Shown here: piece after piece, positions 43,216-52,845 of the stretch
Layout of the letters: every line of letters begins with the position of its first letter
Numbering within the stretch: the first letter of the stretch is position 1
From: Solidesulfovibrio fructosivorans JJ]
GTDB lineage: Bacteria > Desulfobacterota > Desulfovibrionia > Desulfovibrionales > Desulfovibrionaceae
Direction of reading: 5' to 3'
NCBI RefSeq assembly: GCF_000179555.1
Contig: NZ_AECZ01000008.1
Span: forward strand, 62,001-126,000
Length of the DNA: 64,000 nt
Notes under the pieces: model-generated
Seen by the model: only the letters and a program-made list of their open reading frames with translations
Databases searched by the model: none
Told to the model about the DNA's origin: nothing
Position numbers and translations under genes: made by a program

Positions 43216-44120
43216 TGCTGTCTGCCAAGGCGAGTCGTTCGGATTACCTCAAGGCCTACGGAACGTTGCTGCTCGGTCTGTGCATCCTGGGCGCGTTTAT
43301 GGTGGTCCTTGGCGGGAACTGGTTCTGGGTCAAATACGACCACTACCTCATCCGGTTCACGTCGGTGAAGGACCTGAGCCCCGGCCGCACGGTCAAATAC
43401 GCCGGCCTGGACATCGGCCGGGTGGCGTCCATCGATCTCGACCCGACCGATCCGCACTACATCGCCGTGGAAATCGACATCAGGCAGGGATTTCCGCTTT
43501 ACACCGGGACCGTGGCCCGCATCGCCCAAAAGGGATTGGTGGGCGATTACTACGTGCTGCTCGATTTGCGCGGCGCGCCCGGGGAGCGTCTTGCGCCCGG
43601 AGGGACGATTCCTTCCCTTCCCACCATGGACCTGCAGGAGCTGGCGGCCAAGGCCGGTGATTTGCTCGATGACATCCGTCCGAAAATAAACGACATCGCC
43701 GACAACATCGACAAGCTCTTCAGCAAGGAAAATACCGAATCCCTGCGCCGGGCCCTGGAAAACACGCCCAAGCTGGTGGAGGATTTGCGCCGGGCGGCCA
43801 ACGATTTCCGGACCAATTGGGACAGGCTCTCGGCTAAGGGCGGCAAGGCGGCCGAGACGTTGGACGCGTCGCTAAGGCGCATGGCCAAGGCCGTGGCCTC
43901 CGTGGAAAAGGAACTGGTCAAGACGCTGCAAAACATCCAGCGCAAAACCGACGGCATCGGCGGACTGGTCACCGACGTGCGCCAGGGCTTCAATTACGAC
44001 CAGGAACAGCTGGAAGATATTCTCAAAAACCTCAACCGGACGAGTCGGGAAGTCAAAGACCTCATGGGCCGGCTGCGCGAGCGGCCCTGGGAGCTTATCC
44101 GGCCGCCAGCGGGCAGATGA
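43212..44120 (+). CDS. mlaD: MlaD/MCE-domain lipid transport protein
   Basis: The 302-residue periplasmic-facing protein has one N-terminal membrane helix (about 16-40) and an MCE domain (about 45-125) with GRTVKYAGLDIGRVASID. A long helical region follows, as in MCE proteins that form lipid-conducting tubes. The open frame extends upstream but overlaps mlaF; the start at 43212 shares bases with the mlaF stop. Confidence 0.9.
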   Translation: MMLSAKASRSDYLKAYGTLLLGLCILGAFMVVLGGNWFWVKYDHYLIRFTSVKDLSPGRTVKYAGLDIGRVASIDLDPTDPHYIAVEIDIRQGFPLYTGTVARIAQKGLVGDYYVLLDLRGAPGERLAPGGTIPSLPTMDLQELAAKAGDLLDDIRPKINDIADNIDKLFSKENTESLRRALENTPKLVEDLRRAANDFRTNWDRLSAKGGKAAETLDASLRRMAKAVASVEKELVKTLQNIQRKTDGIGGLVTDVRQGFNYDQEQLEDILKNLNRTSREVKDLMGRLRERPWELIRPPAGR

Positions 44121-44121
44121 T

Positions 44122-44760
44122 ATGAAGCGTTTTTCCCATGTCGCCGTTTGGATTGTTTTCAGCCTGATCCTGGCCGCGAGCCTTGCCGGATGTTTCGGCA
44201 AGCCGCCGCCGCCCCAGCAATACCTGCGGGTGGATCTGGGCCAAGGCCCCTGCCCCGGTTCCGCCAATGCCCAGCAGCGCCTGCCCCTCGGGATCAAGCC
44301 GCTCAAGGCCCTGGAGAACCTGGATCGCACCGCGGTCCTGACCGCCCACGACAATGTGCTGACCGCGAGCCTCCAGTACTACTGGGAAGGCGCGCCCCAG
44401 GACCTGGTGGGACAGGCCCTGCGCCACGGCATCGAATGCCAGTCCGCGAGCCTGACCCCGGTCGATTACCAGCCGCGCGTGACCCATGACGCGGTCCTGA
44501 CCGGCCAGCTCACCGCGTTCAACGTGGACGAAACCGATGGCGGCCGGTTCGTGGTGTCGATCCACCTTGACCTGTGGTCCCGGAATCTGGGAACGCGTAT
44601 TTCCAGCGGGGACTTCAACGCCTATGCGCCGCTGGACAATTTCAGCGGCGACGCCGTGGCCAATGCGGCCTCCGATGCCCTGGGCCGGATCGTGCCCAAG
44701 GTCGTGGCCTGGCTCGACGGCGGTCTGCCGCGCATCCAGAAATTCATGCGACAGCAATGA
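44122..44760 (+). CDS. ABC-type transport auxiliary lipoprotein (PqiC/MlaC-like context)
   Basis: The 212-residue protein has a lipoprotein signal with lipobox LAGC and matches the ABC transport auxiliary domain that works with MCE systems. Its start is one base after the mlaD stop region. It completes a STAS-permease-ATPase-MCE-lipoprotein set. Confidence 0.82.
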   Translation: MKRFSHVAVWIVFSLILAASLAGCFGKPPPPQQYLRVDLGQGPCPGSANAQQRLPLGIKPLKALENLDRTAVLTAHDNVLTASLQYYWEGAPQDLVGQALRHGIECQSASLTPVDYQPRVTHDAVLTGQLTAFNVDETDGGRFVVSIHLDLWSRNLGTRISSGDFNAYAPLDNFSGDAVANAASDALGRIVPKVVAWLDGGLPRIQKFMRQQ

Positions 44761-44772
44761 TGAGGTGACGCC

Positions 44773-45177
44773 ATGTTTTTGCAGGCCGTGAGCATCATCG
44801 CCGAGGAGCGCATTGCCGCGTCCATGCGCAATGGGGATTTCGAGAACCTCGAGGGCAAGGGCAAGAAGATCGTTTTCGAGGACGATTCCATGATCCCCGA
44901 GGACCTGCGCATGGCCTACAAGATCCTCAAAAACGCCGGTTATGTGCCCGAAGAGCTGACCCAGGAAAAAGAGATCATCACGGCCGCCGAGCTGCTTGCC
45001 GCCGCAACCGACGAGCAGGAACGCTACCGGCAGATGCAAAAGCTCAATTACTTGATCATGAAGGTCAATGCCCGCCGTCGCCGGCCGGTCAACCTGGAGC
45101 GGGACGCGGACTATTACCGCAGGGTGGTGGAACGCGTCACAGTCAGGGGTGCCGGTCGGGAAGCGCAAGACCGCTGA
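44773..45177 (+). CDS. DUF1992 (DnaJ-like) domain protein
   Basis: The 134-residue protein has the DUF1992 pattern AEERIAASMRNGDFENLEGKGKKI and MAYKILKNAGYVPEE. This domain occurs in small J-domain-related proteins of unknown function. Its last 35 bases overlap the convergent TetR gene. Confidence 0.85.
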   Translation: MFLQAVSIIAEERIAASMRNGDFENLEGKGKKIVFEDDSMIPEDLRMAYKILKNAGYVPEELTQEKEIITAAELLAAATDEQERYRQMQKLNYLIMKVNARRRRPVNLERDADYYRRVVERVTVRGAGREAQDR

Positions 45178-45766
45178 GCAGCAAGGCGCAGGCCGCGTCG
45201 CTGACGTCCTCGCCATCCGGGGCAAGGTCGCAATCCATCGACAATTGCCCCGCGATGGCCAAATCCGTCAGCCCATGGACCAGGGACCACACGGTCACGG
45301 CCAGGACATGGGGCGGTCCCTGGCGGAAAAAACCCGCTTCCTGGCCCCGTACGATGGACGCGACCAGCGAGTCGAAGGCCCCCTTCCCCGCTTCCCGCAA
45401 TTCCGGGTTCGAGTGGTCCAGCCGCGCGGCGTCGCCGAACATGAGCCGGTACATGGCCGGCCACGCGACGCCGAGGTCGATGTAGCATTTGCAAGACGCC
45501 AGGAATTGCCCCCGGGCGTCCAGGTTCGCATCGGCCGAGATATTGTCCAGCTTGTCATGCAGCCGGTCGAAACCGCGCGTCGCCAAAGCGGCCAGCAGGT
45601 CGGACTTGGAGGCGAAGTGCCGATATGGCGCGGCATGGCTCACGCCGGCCGTGCGGGCCAGGTCCCGCAGGCTGAGGCCCCCTCCTCCGTCCCGCTCCAG
45701 CAGCCGTTCGCCGGCATCGAGCAAAGCCTTCCGTAGATTGCCGTGGTGATAGGCGTCGTCATGCAT
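45143..45766 (-). CDS. TetR-family transcriptional regulator (WHG-type C-terminus)
   Basis: The 207-residue protein has an N-terminal helix-turn-helix LSLRDLARTAGVSHAAPYRHF and a C-terminal domain of the TetR_C/WHG type. It is divergent from the flavoprotein gene and likely represses it. The ATG at 45766 lacks a strong ribosome site; a frame to 46024 is open but overlaps the next gene. Confidence 0.88.
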   Translation of the reverse strand: MHDDAYHHGNLRKALLDAGERLLERDGGGGLSLRDLARTAGVSHAAPYRHFASKSDLLAALATRGFDRLHDKLDNISADANLDARGQFLASCKCYIDLGVAWPAMYRLMFGDAARLDHSNPELREAGKGAFDSLVASIVRGQEAGFFRQGPPHVLAVTVWSLVHGLTDLAIAGQLSMDCDLAPDGEDVSDAACALLLSGLALPDRHP

Positions 45767-45809
45767 GATGGGTCGTCGTGTTCCTTGTCCGGTATTGAAG
45801 CAAAAAATG

Positions 45810-45838
45810 TTGACGATGTCCACATGGGAAGTTACACA
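45810..45838 (+). promoter_or_regulatory. Candidate promoter of the flavoprotein gene
   Basis: TTGACG (45810-45815), a 17-bp spacer and TACACA (45833-45838) precede the flavoprotein start. The palindrome at 45840-45858 lies directly downstream. Confidence 0.5.
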
Positions 45839-45839
45839 G

Positions 45840-45858
45840 ATGTTGCCATTGCCAACAT
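45840..45858. promoter_or_regulatory. Candidate TetR operator
   Basis: ATGTTG-N7-CAACAT is a palindrome with perfect 6-base arms just downstream of the candidate promoter, in the gap between tetR and the divergent gene. Binding there would block initiation. Confidence 0.5.
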
Positions 45859-45882
45859 AGATCCACTCCGGGAGGAATCGGT

Positions 45883-47151
45883 ATGGCAAAAAAATGTTTG
45901 TTTTTTGACGGGCTCGGGCAGTCTGACGCGGCAAAAGACGTGTTTCGCGGCCTGTTGCGGGAAACGGCCCAAGAGGCCGGCTATGTCCTGGATGTGGTCG
46001 ATGTGGAACGTCTTTGCGTGTCACCCTGCAAGGGCTGCTTCGGCTGTTGGATCAAGACGCCCGGCCGGTGCCTGATCGACGACCCGTGCCGGGAGCTTGC
46101 CGGCCGGCTGATCGCGTCCGATGCGGTTGTCTTCGCCTCGCCCATTGTCTTTGGCGGATTGTCCGGACAGATGAAGACGGTCCTCGAGCGTTGCGTGCTC
46201 CCCACCCTGCTGCCGTTTTTCCGCAAGGTCGAGGGCCGTACGCGACATCCCCTGCGCTACGGCCGCAATCCCGACGTCATCAGCCTTGGCTGGTTGCCGC
46301 ACCGGGATGTCGAGCAGGAGCGCCTTTTTCAAGGGCTTTTGGATCGCAATGCGGCCAATCTGGGTTCTGCCCGCAAAGCGTCATGCGTTGTCCAGGCGGA
46401 TGCGACCCCGGAAACCTGGCGCGCGAAGCTCAAACAGGCCTTTTCCTTTGGCCAACGCCCCGCTCCCACCACGCGGCCCACAATCGTCATCTGCAACGGT
46501 TCGCCGAAACGCGCCGGCAGCGTTTCCGGCATGCTCGGCGGTTATCTGGCGAAATGCCTGTCCGACCGGGGCGCGCGAACGGAAACCGTGAGCCTCTTGG
46601 AAGCCGCCGAAAAGGCGGAGGTTTTCGATCGGCTCGTCACGCTGGTGGAGCAGGCGGACGGCGTTGCCCTTGCCTTTCCGCTCTACGGCGATTTTCTGCC
46701 GGGCCATGTGACGGCTGTCCTCAGCCAGCTGGCCGCGCTTGGCCCCGGAACCGCCGCCACCCGGCAAACCGGCTTTGTGGCCATCGCCAACTGCGGCTTT
46801 CCCGAAGCGCGCAATAACGACGCCGCCCTGGAAGGATGCCGACTGGCGGCGTCGCAACTGGGTTTCGCTTGGCTGGGCGGGGTGTCCGTCGGCGGAGGCG
46901 GATTCTATACGGGCCGGGAACTGGAAAAGCTCGGTTTCATGGGACGTCGCGCCCGGCAGGCCCTGGAGGAAAAAGCGGCGCTCCTCGTCGACGAGGCAAC
47001 CCAAAACGATCTGTCCAGCCCCAATATCCAGGTGCCCTGCCCCATGCCCGGCCGGCTCTATCTGCGCATCGCCGAGATGGGTTGGAAAAAGTCCCTCCGC
47101 ACGGGCGACAAAACCTCCGACCCCTACGCACGCCCGTATGAGAAGAGATGA
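45883..47151 (+). CDS. Iron-sulfur flavoprotein fused to a second flavodoxin-like domain
   Basis: The 422-residue protein has two flavodoxin-like halves. The first contains the compact cysteine motif C49-x2-C52-x2-C55-x7-C63, as in Isf-type iron-sulfur flavoproteins that bind a [4Fe-4S] cluster, and SPIVFGGLSGQMK. The second starts near residue 208 with VICNGSPKRAGS, an FMN-binding loop as in NADPH-dependent FMN reductases. It is probably a redox enzyme for oxygen or quinone-like stress, regulated by the adjacent TetR. The ATG follows GGGAGGA. Confidence 0.8.
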   Translation: MAKKCLFFDGLGQSDAAKDVFRGLLRETAQEAGYVLDVVDVERLCVSPCKGCFGCWIKTPGRCLIDDPCRELAGRLIASDAVVFASPIVFGGLSGQMKTVLERCVLPTLLPFFRKVEGRTRHPLRYGRNPDVISLGWLPHRDVEQERLFQGLLDRNAANLGSARKASCVVQADATPETWRAKLKQAFSFGQRPAPTTRPTIVICNGSPKRAGSVSGMLGGYLAKCLSDRGARTETVSLLEAAEKAEVFDRLVTLVEQADGVALAFPLYGDFLPGHVTAVLSQLAALGPGTAATRQTGFVAIANCGFPEARNNDAALEGCRLAASQLGFAWLGGVSVGGGGFYTGRELEKLGFMGRRARQALEEKAALLVDEATQNDLSSPNIQVPCPMPGRLYLRIAEMGWKKSLRTGDKTSDPYARPYEKR

Positions 47152-47175
47152 GAAAAGAGAAGAGGAAAAGAAATT

Positions 47176-47341
47176 GCGAGAGGGGGACCCTTTTTGAAAA
47201 AAGGGTCCCCCTCTCGCGCTCTCCCCTCCGAAAAACTTTTTACGGTTACAGATGTTGTAGCGATAACACTCTGTAACCGCTAAAAGTCTTTGGAAAGGGG
47301 GCCCGGGGGGAGAACCTTTCTTCAGAAAGGTTTCCCCCCGG
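47176..47341. repeat. Paired-hairpin mosaic repeat, copy E
   Basis: The left hairpin (47176-47217) is of the GCGAGAGGGGGACCC type and the right (47303-47341) of the CCGGGGGGAGAACC type. The middle has a further inverted repeat, CGGTTACAG (47243) and CTGTAACCG (47271). It lies between two convergent genes, and the right hairpin contains the stop and last codons of the glycosyltransferase gene. Confidence 0.88.
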
Positions 47342-48347
47342 CACAGTTTGCCATACTCAGAAAGAAACGCCGCTGGGCGTCAGGGAGCGGCAGGTGCTCG
47401 TCCACGGCCAGCATGGCGTAGGCCTTGCGCACCTCGTTGTTTGTCGTGGGGAGTTGGGCCAGACGTTTGGCCGGGGCGCGGGAAGCGATCAGGCTTTTGG
47501 CCGTGTCGAGGATGGTCTTGGCCCGTTGGGTGATGGTGTGATGGGCGAGCACCGAACGCTTGCCGGCGGCGGCGAAGTCGTCGCAGTGCGGATCGGCCAG
47601 AGCGGCAAGCGCCACGCGGGCGGCATCGGCCGGGTCGCCGCGCTTGTAGGTCAGGATGTTCTCCCCGGGCGTAAAAAGGTCATGCAGGCCGTTTCCGGTG
47701 TCCTCGGTCAAAACGGTGGCGCCGCAGGCCATGGCCTCGAAAATCCTAAAATTGAGCTCCCCGGCGGCGCTCTGGTTCAGCACGATGCGGCTGCGTTGAA
47801 AGACCGGCACATAGCTGCCGGAAGTGGCGAAAAGCGGCGCGCGCTGGCGAAAAGCGTCGAGAAAGGCGCGTCGGGTGGTATTGACCCGGCCATCCAGGGT
47901 GCCGACAAAGGAAACAGGGATATCGCGCACCTGCTGCGCATCCCTGTCGCGCCGGGGATTGCAGAAAAGCGGCGACCAGAAGGCGGGGCGGTCCGTCGGG
48001 CAGTCGGTAAAAAGCGGCAGAAAATCCTTTTGCGCCACGAAAAAGGCGTCAAACGCCGCGCTGTACGGCACATGCCAGGGGTGCATGTACTGGTCCACGG
48101 AATAGCCGATGGTAAGCGTGGGCAAAGTCTCCAAACCGAAAACCCAGGGCACTTCGCAGGAATCGAACCAGAACACGCAGTCGGGATCGGGAAAGCGGGC
48201 GGCGAGCAGTTCCCCAAGCCTGTTTCGGGAAAGCGCCTCGGTGAGCCGCACGTCGCACTCGGCCGTGGTGCCGAGCGAGAGCACCTCGTGGCCCATGGCG
48301 CGAAAGACAGGGACAAAGGCGGTATGGTGCAGGTTCAGGATGCGCAC
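47322..48347 (-). CDS. Glycosyltransferase (CgeB-like, GT4-type C-terminal domain)
   Basis: The 341-residue protein starts [20 protein letters not shown] and has the C-terminal nucleotide-sugar region with [24 protein letters not shown] and [12 protein letters not shown]. The GTG at 48347 has GGAGG just upstream; an in-frame ATG at 48386 is less likely. Its final residues CAGGKPF are encoded by the edge of the mosaic repeat. The acceptor is unknown. Confidence 0.75.
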   Translation of the reverse strand: MRILNLHHTAFVPVFRAMGHEVLSLGTTAECDVRLTEALSRNRLGELLAARFPDPDCVFWFDSCEVPWVFGLETLPTLTIGYSVDQYMHPWHVPYSAAFDAFFVAQKDFLPLFTDCPTDRPAFWSPLFCNPRRDRDAQQVRDIPVSFVGTLDGRVNTTRRAFLDAFRQRAPLFATSGSYVPVFQRSRIVLNQSAAGELNFRIFEAMACGATVLTEDTGNGLHDLFTPGENILTYKRGDPADAARVALAALADPHCDDFAAAGKRSVLAHHTITQRAKTILDTAKSLIASRAPAKRLAQLPTTNNEVRKAYAMLAVDEHLPLPDAQRRFFLSMANCAGGKPF

Positions 48348-48490
48348 GCTCCCTCCGATGCGCCCTATGGTGCGTGAAGTGCGCATTTCCTGCAAGCCGC
48401 GCCCTTGCCAGCCCGTCCCGTCCTGTGGGAAACTCCCGCCGCCGGTCGCTTCCGGTCGGCCAACACAGTCCAAGGATCAAGGATACCGCC

Positions 48491-50167
48491 ATGCGCAGCT
48501 CGCAATTCAAATCAGGATTGGAAAAGGCTCCCCACCGTTCCCTGCTCTACGCCCTGGGGCTCACCCGGGAAGAGATGGAGCGTCCGCTTATCGGCATCGT
48601 CAATTCGGCCAACGAGGTCGTACCCGGCCATATCCACCTGAACACCATTGCCGAGGCGGTCAAGGCCGGGGTGCGCCACGCCGGCGGCACGCCCATGGCT
48701 TTTCCGGTCATCGGCGTGTGCGATGGGCTGGCCATGAACCACGACGGCATGCACTTTTCCCTGGTCAGCCGCGAGATCATTGCCGATTCCATCGAAATCA
48801 TGGCCATGGCCCATCCCTTCGACGCCCTGGTCATGATCCCCAACTGCGACAAGGTCGTGCCGGGCATGCTCATGGCCATGCTGCGCCTCAACATCCCGTC
48901 GATCATCGTCAGCGGCGGCCCCATGATGGCCGGTTCCACGCCGGACGGCTCCTGCGACCTCATCGACGTGTTCGAGGCCGTGGGCAAATTCAAGCGCGGG
49001 GCCATCGACGCGGAAAAGCTCGACGAGCTGGAACAAAACGCCTGCCCGGGCTGCGGCTCCTGCTCGGGTATGTTCACGGCCAATTCCATGAACTGCCTGT
49101 CGGAGTCGGTGGGCCTCGGGCTTCCCGGCAACGGCACCATCCCGGCCGTGACCGCCAAGCGGGTGCGGCTGGCCAAGACCGCCGGCATGCGCGTCATGGA
49201 CCTTTTGGCCAAAAACATCCGGCCGCGCGACATCGTGACCGAGAAGAGCATCGAAAACGCCGTGACCATGGACATGGCGCTCGGCTGCTCCACCAATACC
49301 GTGCTGCACCTGCCGGCGGTCTTCGCCGAGGCGGGCCTGTCGCTGACCCTCGACATCTTCGACAAGATTTCGCGTAAGACGCCGAATCTCTGCAAGCTCT
49401 CCCCGGCCGGCCACCATTACCTGAGCGACCTCGAGACCGCGGGCGGCATTCCGGCCGTCATGAGCGCCCTGGCCGCCAAGGGGCTGCTCAACCTCGACGT
49501 CATGACCGCCACCGGCAAGACCCTTGGCGAGAACCTGGACGACCTCAAGGCGCGGGTCAAAAATCCGGACGTCATCCGAGCCGACGCCCCCTACGCCAAC
49601 GAGGGCGGCATCGCCATCCTGCGCGGCTCCCTGGCCCCGGACGGCGCCGTGGTCAAACAGTCGGCCGTGGCTCCGGAAATGATGCGCCACACCGGCCCGG
49701 CCCGGGTCTTCGACAGCGAGGAGACGGCCAACGAAGCCATCCTCGGCGGCAAGATCAAGGCCGGCGACGTGGTGGTCATCCGTTACGAAGGCCCGCAAGG
49801 CGGCCCCGGCATGCGCGAGATGCTCTCCCCCACTTCCAACATCATGGGCATGGGCCTCGGCGCGTCCGTGGCGCTCATTACCGACGGCCGCTTCAGCGGC
49901 GGCACGCGCGGCGCGGCCATCGGCCACGTTTCGCCCGAGGCGGCCGACGGCGGCCCCATCGCCCTGGTCCACGAGGGCGACACCGTGGAAATCGATATCC
50001 CGGGCCGCAAGCTCGAACTCAAGGTCGACGCGGCCGAGCTGGATAAACGCCGCGCCGCCTGGAAACGGCCGCAAAAGGAAATCACCTCGCCCCTGCTTCG
50101 CCGCTACGCCGCACAGGTCAAATCCGCCGCCCAGGGCGCGATCTATAAAGATCCGAAGAAGGGATAG
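48491..50167 (+). CDS. ilvD: Dihydroxy-acid dehydratase
   Basis: The 558-residue Fe-S enzyme makes branched-chain 2-oxo acids. Cluster ligands lie in [11 protein letters not shown] and [18 protein letters not shown], and the C-terminal [14 protein letters not shown] loop holds the catalytic serine. The ATG at 48491 follows AAGGA. No other ilv gene is in the window. Confidence 0.97.
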   Translation: MRSSQFKSGLEKAPHRSLLYALGLTREEMERPLIGIVNSANEVVPGHIHLNTIAEAVKAGVRHAGGTPMAFPVIGVCDGLAMNHDGMHFSLVSREIIADSIEIMAMAHPFDALVMIPNCDKVVPGMLMAMLRLNIPSIIVSGGPMMAGSTPDGSCDLIDVFEAVGKFKRGAIDAEKLDELEQNACPGCGSCSGMFTANSMNCLSESVGLGLPGNGTIPAVTAKRVRLAKTAGMRVMDLLAKNIRPRDIVTEKSIENAVTMDMALGCSTNTVLHLPAVFAEAGLSLTLDIFDKISRKTPNLCKLSPAGHHYLSDLETAGGIPAVMSALAAKGLLNLDVMTATGKTLGENLDDLKARVKNPDVIRADAPYANEGGIAILRGSLAPDGAVVKQSAVAPEMMRHTGPARVFDSEETANEAILGGKIKAGDVVVIRYEGPQGGPGMREMLSPTSNIMGMGLGASVALITDGRFSGGTRGAAIGHVSPEAADGGPIALVHEGDTVEIDIPGRKLELKVDAAELDKRRAAWKRPQKEITSPLLRRYAAQVKSAAQGAIYKDPKKG

Positions 50168-50176
50168 AAAGAATGA

Positions 50177-50326
50177 ACCCGGGGGGAAACCTTTCTGGAG
50201 AAAGGTTATCCCCCCGGGCCCCCTTTCCAAAGACTTTTAACGATAACAGACTGCCACCGTTAAAAGTTTTTAGGAGGGGAGAGCGCGAGAGGGGGACCCT
50301 TTTTGAAAAAAGGGTCCCCCTCTCGC
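50177..50326. repeat. Paired-hairpin mosaic repeat, copy F
   Basis: The left hairpin (50177-50217) is CCCGGGGGGAAACC... and the right (50285-50326) is GCGAGAGGGGGACCC.... The inner tails ACTTTTAACG and CGTTAAAAGT are inverted. It sits between convergent ilvD and the beta-lactamase gene. Confidence 0.88.
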
Positions 50327-50333
50327 ACATTCC

Positions 50334-51215
50334 TCACTCCCCCAAAAAATGCTTTACGACCAGTCGCGCGGCGTCGGCCAGGACGTCCCGACGGGCTGGC
50401 GCGTCCTTTTGCTGTTGGGTGAAGTAGATGGCGAGGACAATCGGCTTGCCGTGGGGCGGCCAGATGACGGCCACGTCGTTGCTCGTGCCGTAAGCGCCGC
50501 CTCCGGTCTTGTCGCCGACGGTCCAGCCGGGCGGCACGCCGGCTCTGATGCTGGTGTCGCCCGTGGTGTTGCCTTTGATCCAGGCCACGAAGCGGTCCCG
50601 TTGCGCGGGCCCAAGGACCTTGCCCAGGGCGATTTCGCGCATGGAGCGGGCCATGGCCTCGGGCGTGGACGTATCGTGCGGATCGCCGGGAATGGCGGCG
50701 TTGAGGTCGGGTTCGAGGTGGTCGAGACGGAAGGCCGTGTCGCCGAGACTACGCGCAAAGGCGTTGACCGCCCGGGTGCCGCCGAGTTGTCGGATGAGCA
50801 GATTGGCGGCCGTATTGTCGCTGACCTGCAAGGCCGCCGCGCACAGTTCGGCCACGGTCATGCCCCGCGCAACGTTTTTGCGCGTCACCGGCGCATAGGA
50901 CAGCAGGTCCCCTTCCCCGTAGCGGATGCGCGTATCGAGCAGCGCCGGGTCGGCCAGGCTTTTTTGGAGCACCGCCGCCGCGACCAGAAACTTGAAGGTG
51001 CTGCAAAAGGGAAAGCGTTCCTGGCCGCGGTAGGTGAAGGCAAGAGCGCCCGAGGCATTGAGAAGGGCGACGCCGAGATGGCCATGGGCGCGCTGCTCAA
51101 GGGAGGCGATTTGGCGCGTTAAGGACGCGTCCCCGGCGGCAGCGGCATGCCAAGGGCCGGTCAGCTGCATGGCGCTCAAGAAGAGCAGAAGGGCCAAGAG
51201 GCGTGTTGCGCGCAT
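50334..51215 (-). CDS. bla: Class A beta-lactamase
   Basis: The 293-residue periplasmic enzyme has a signal peptide ending near HAAAAG and all class A motifs: S72-T-F-K75, S132-D-N134, E168 in EPDLN and K236-T-G238. C71 precedes the catalytic serine (Ambler 69), a position that is cysteine in several carbapenemases, but the second cysteine at 238 is absent. Another Cys is in VAELC. It is like chromosomal penicillinases known from Desulfovibrio. No regulator is adjacent. Confidence 0.95.
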   Translation of the reverse strand: MRATRLLALLLFLSAMQLTGPWHAAAAGDASLTRQIASLEQRAHGHLGVALLNASGALAFTYRGQERFPFCSTFKFLVAAAVLQKSLADPALLDTRIRYGEGDLLSYAPVTRKNVARGMTVAELCAAALQVSDNTAANLLIRQLGGTRAVNAFARSLGDTAFRLDHLEPDLNAAIPGDPHDTSTPEAMARSMREIALGKVLGPAQRDRFVAWIKGNTTGDTSIRAGVPPGWTVGDKTGGGAYGTSNDVAVIWPPHGKPIVLAIYFTQQQKDAPARRDVLADAARLVVKHFLGE

Positions 51216-51251
51216 AACTGGACACCTCGCAGCGTGTCTGCGGAAAGGGGG

Positions 51252-51857
51252 TTATTTGTCGGAAAGTTCCTGCAGCGCCTGCATCACGGTTTGGCCGCTC
51301 GGCAGGGTGGCATTGGGATTCTTGGCGGCCAGGATCTTCAGGGCGGCGATCGCGCCGGCCTTGTCGTGCTTGTCGTGTTCCAGAACGACGCTCTTGTTGT
51401 AGTACGCGATCACGTGGGCCGGGTTGATGGCGATGGCCTTGTCGAAGCTGGCCAGGGCTTTGTCGAACTGGCCGCTATCCCGGTACATGACGCCCTGGTC
51501 GGTCAGCACGTCGGGCTGGCGCGGGTCGAGGGTCAGGGATTTTTCGTAGGCGGCGATGGCCTTTTCGGGCTGGTGGGAGTCGAAATAGAGGTTGCCGAGT
51601 TGGGTCCAGGCGGCGGTATTGGCCGGTTCGAGCTGGGTCTGTTTTTCGATGGCCTTGATGCGGTCGACCATGGCCGTATCCACGGCGGGCTGGGCCGGGG
51701 CAGGAGCCTGGGCCACGCCGGGCGCGCCCGATTGCCGCCCCATCATGCCGTGAGCGGTGAATCCCAGGTAAAAACCAACCAAAAGGGCCAGGCAGCCGCC
51801 GAGGATGGCGGCGGTACGGCTGACAGTGGCCGTTGTTTGCTTTTTCTCTTCGCTCAT
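51252..51857 (-). CDS. Membrane-anchored TPR protein
   Basis: The 201-residue protein has an N-terminal membrane helix (about 17-37), an Ala/Pro linker and three TPR units such as AWTQLGNLYFDSHQPEKAIAAYEKSL. Proteins of this kind scaffold complexes. The ATG at 51857 has AAGGAG 6 bases upstream. Confidence 0.8.
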   Translation of the reverse strand: MSEEKKQTTATVSRTAAILGGCLALLVGFYLGFTAHGMMGRQSGAPGVAQAPAPAQPAVDTAMVDRIKAIEKQTQLEPANTAAWTQLGNLYFDSHQPEKAIAAYEKSLTLDPRQPDVLTDQGVMYRDSGQFDKALASFDKAIAINPAHVIAYYNKSVVLEHDKHDKAGAIAALKILAAKNPNATLPSGQTVMQALQELSDK

Positions 51858-51927
51858 GAGGTTCTCCTTGCGGCGTTTCGCCACGTGGGCCGGTGTCTAG
51901 CAATGTCGCGGGAAAATGTCACCGCAT

Positions 51928-51964
51928 CAAAAAAGCCCGAAGCGGCGGGAAGCCGCTTCGGGCT
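51928..51964 (-). terminator. Intrinsic terminator of the SHOCT gene
   Basis: A perfect 13-bp stem AGCCCGAAGCGGC/GCCGCTTCGGGCT is followed on the minus strand by six Ts. Confidence 0.85.
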
Positions 51965-52047
51965 GCGCGGAGACGGAGGGATGATGTCTGCGCTTTATCG
52001 AAACAACGCGGCTGGCGGGACCGGCCGCGTTGATGACGCATGGGAGG

Positions 52048-52299
52048 TTAGGATTCGACGGCACGCTTGAGGCGTTCGAACTCTTCCTCGGAGATGCTGC
52101 CCTCGGCCAGTCGGACGCGCAGGATGCGCAGCGCGTCGTCGCGGTCGGCCCGGGCGTTTTGTCGGGGGTGCGAATCGGGAATCAGGGTCCGGATGACCCA
52201 GATGGCCGCGATCACGATCACCACCAGCACGATCAGCCCGAAAAAGGGGAAACCGCCTCCGAAAGAAGAAAACGGGAATGAATTGAAACAACCCCACAT
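52048..52299 (-). CDS. SHOCT-domain membrane protein
   Basis: The 83-residue protein has one transmembrane helix (about 18-40) and a C-terminal SHOCT domain (ALRILRVRLAEGSISEEEFERLK). The ATG at 52299 is the best start; the open frame extends further. SHOCT domains often sit at the ends of oligomerising membrane proteins. Confidence 0.75.
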   Translation of the reverse strand: MWGCFNSFPFSSFGGGFPFFGLIVLVVIVIAAIWVIRTLIPDSHPRQNARADRDDALRILRVRLAEGSISEEEFERLKRAVES

Positions 52300-52371
52300 A
52301 GTGTCGCCTGCATACTTTGTTGTCGCGTCAGGGGGCCGGTTGGATACCGACCCCCTTGTCATACGCTCGTT

Positions 52372-52845
52372 TTAGAAGCCGCCGCCGCAGGGGCCGTAGC
52401 CTGCGCCGCGATGGTGGAAGCCACCCATGCCGCGTCCGCCCCAACCCATGGGGCCGATTTCCTTGTTGACCTGGATGCGGAAGGTCGTGCGGGCGGCCAA
52501 AAGCTTGCCCTGCATGTCGCCGATTTCCTTGGTCAGGGCGTCGATCTTGGCCTGGTCGGGGTTCTGGGCCACGGCCAGGGCGTTGAGTTCGGCCCGCTTG
52601 ACGCCGAGGTCGGCGCGCAGCTGGGCGGTCTTGGCCGCGTAGTCGTCATGCAGCTTCTGGAAGGCGGCCTGCTTTTCCGGAGTCAGCTGGGTCATGAAGC
52701 CGCCGCCGTAACCCGGACAGTCCGCAGGGCCGTAACCGCCGCCTCTGACGCCGGCGGGGCCGCCGGGGCGGGCCATGGCCAGGGAAGCGGAAAGGGCCAG
52801 GGTGGCCAGCGCGGTCAGGATGATGCCGAATTTCTTGCCGTTCAT
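52372..52845 (-). CDS. Spy/ZraP-like periplasmic protein
   Basis: The 157-residue protein has a signal peptide (about 1-25), the LTPEK motif of the LTXXQ/heavy-metal-resistance family, a helical hairpin and Gly/His/Cys-rich ends (GWGGRGMGGFHHRG). Relatives bind zinc or act as periplasmic chaperones. The ATG has GGAGG 7 bases upstream. Confidence 0.78.
   Translation of the reverse strand: MNGKKFGIILTALATLALSASLAMARPGGPAGVRGGGYGPADCPGYGGGFMTQLTPEKQAAFQKLHDDYAAKTAQLRADLGVKRAELNALAVAQNPDQAKIDALTKEIGDMQGKLLAARTTFRIQVNKEIGPMGWGGRGMGGFHHRGAGYGPCGGGF

Noticed and set aside
47243-47279. Central inverted repeat in copy E as a separate operator
   Set aside because: It lies at the symmetric centre of the two-armed repeat and is best explained as part of that element.
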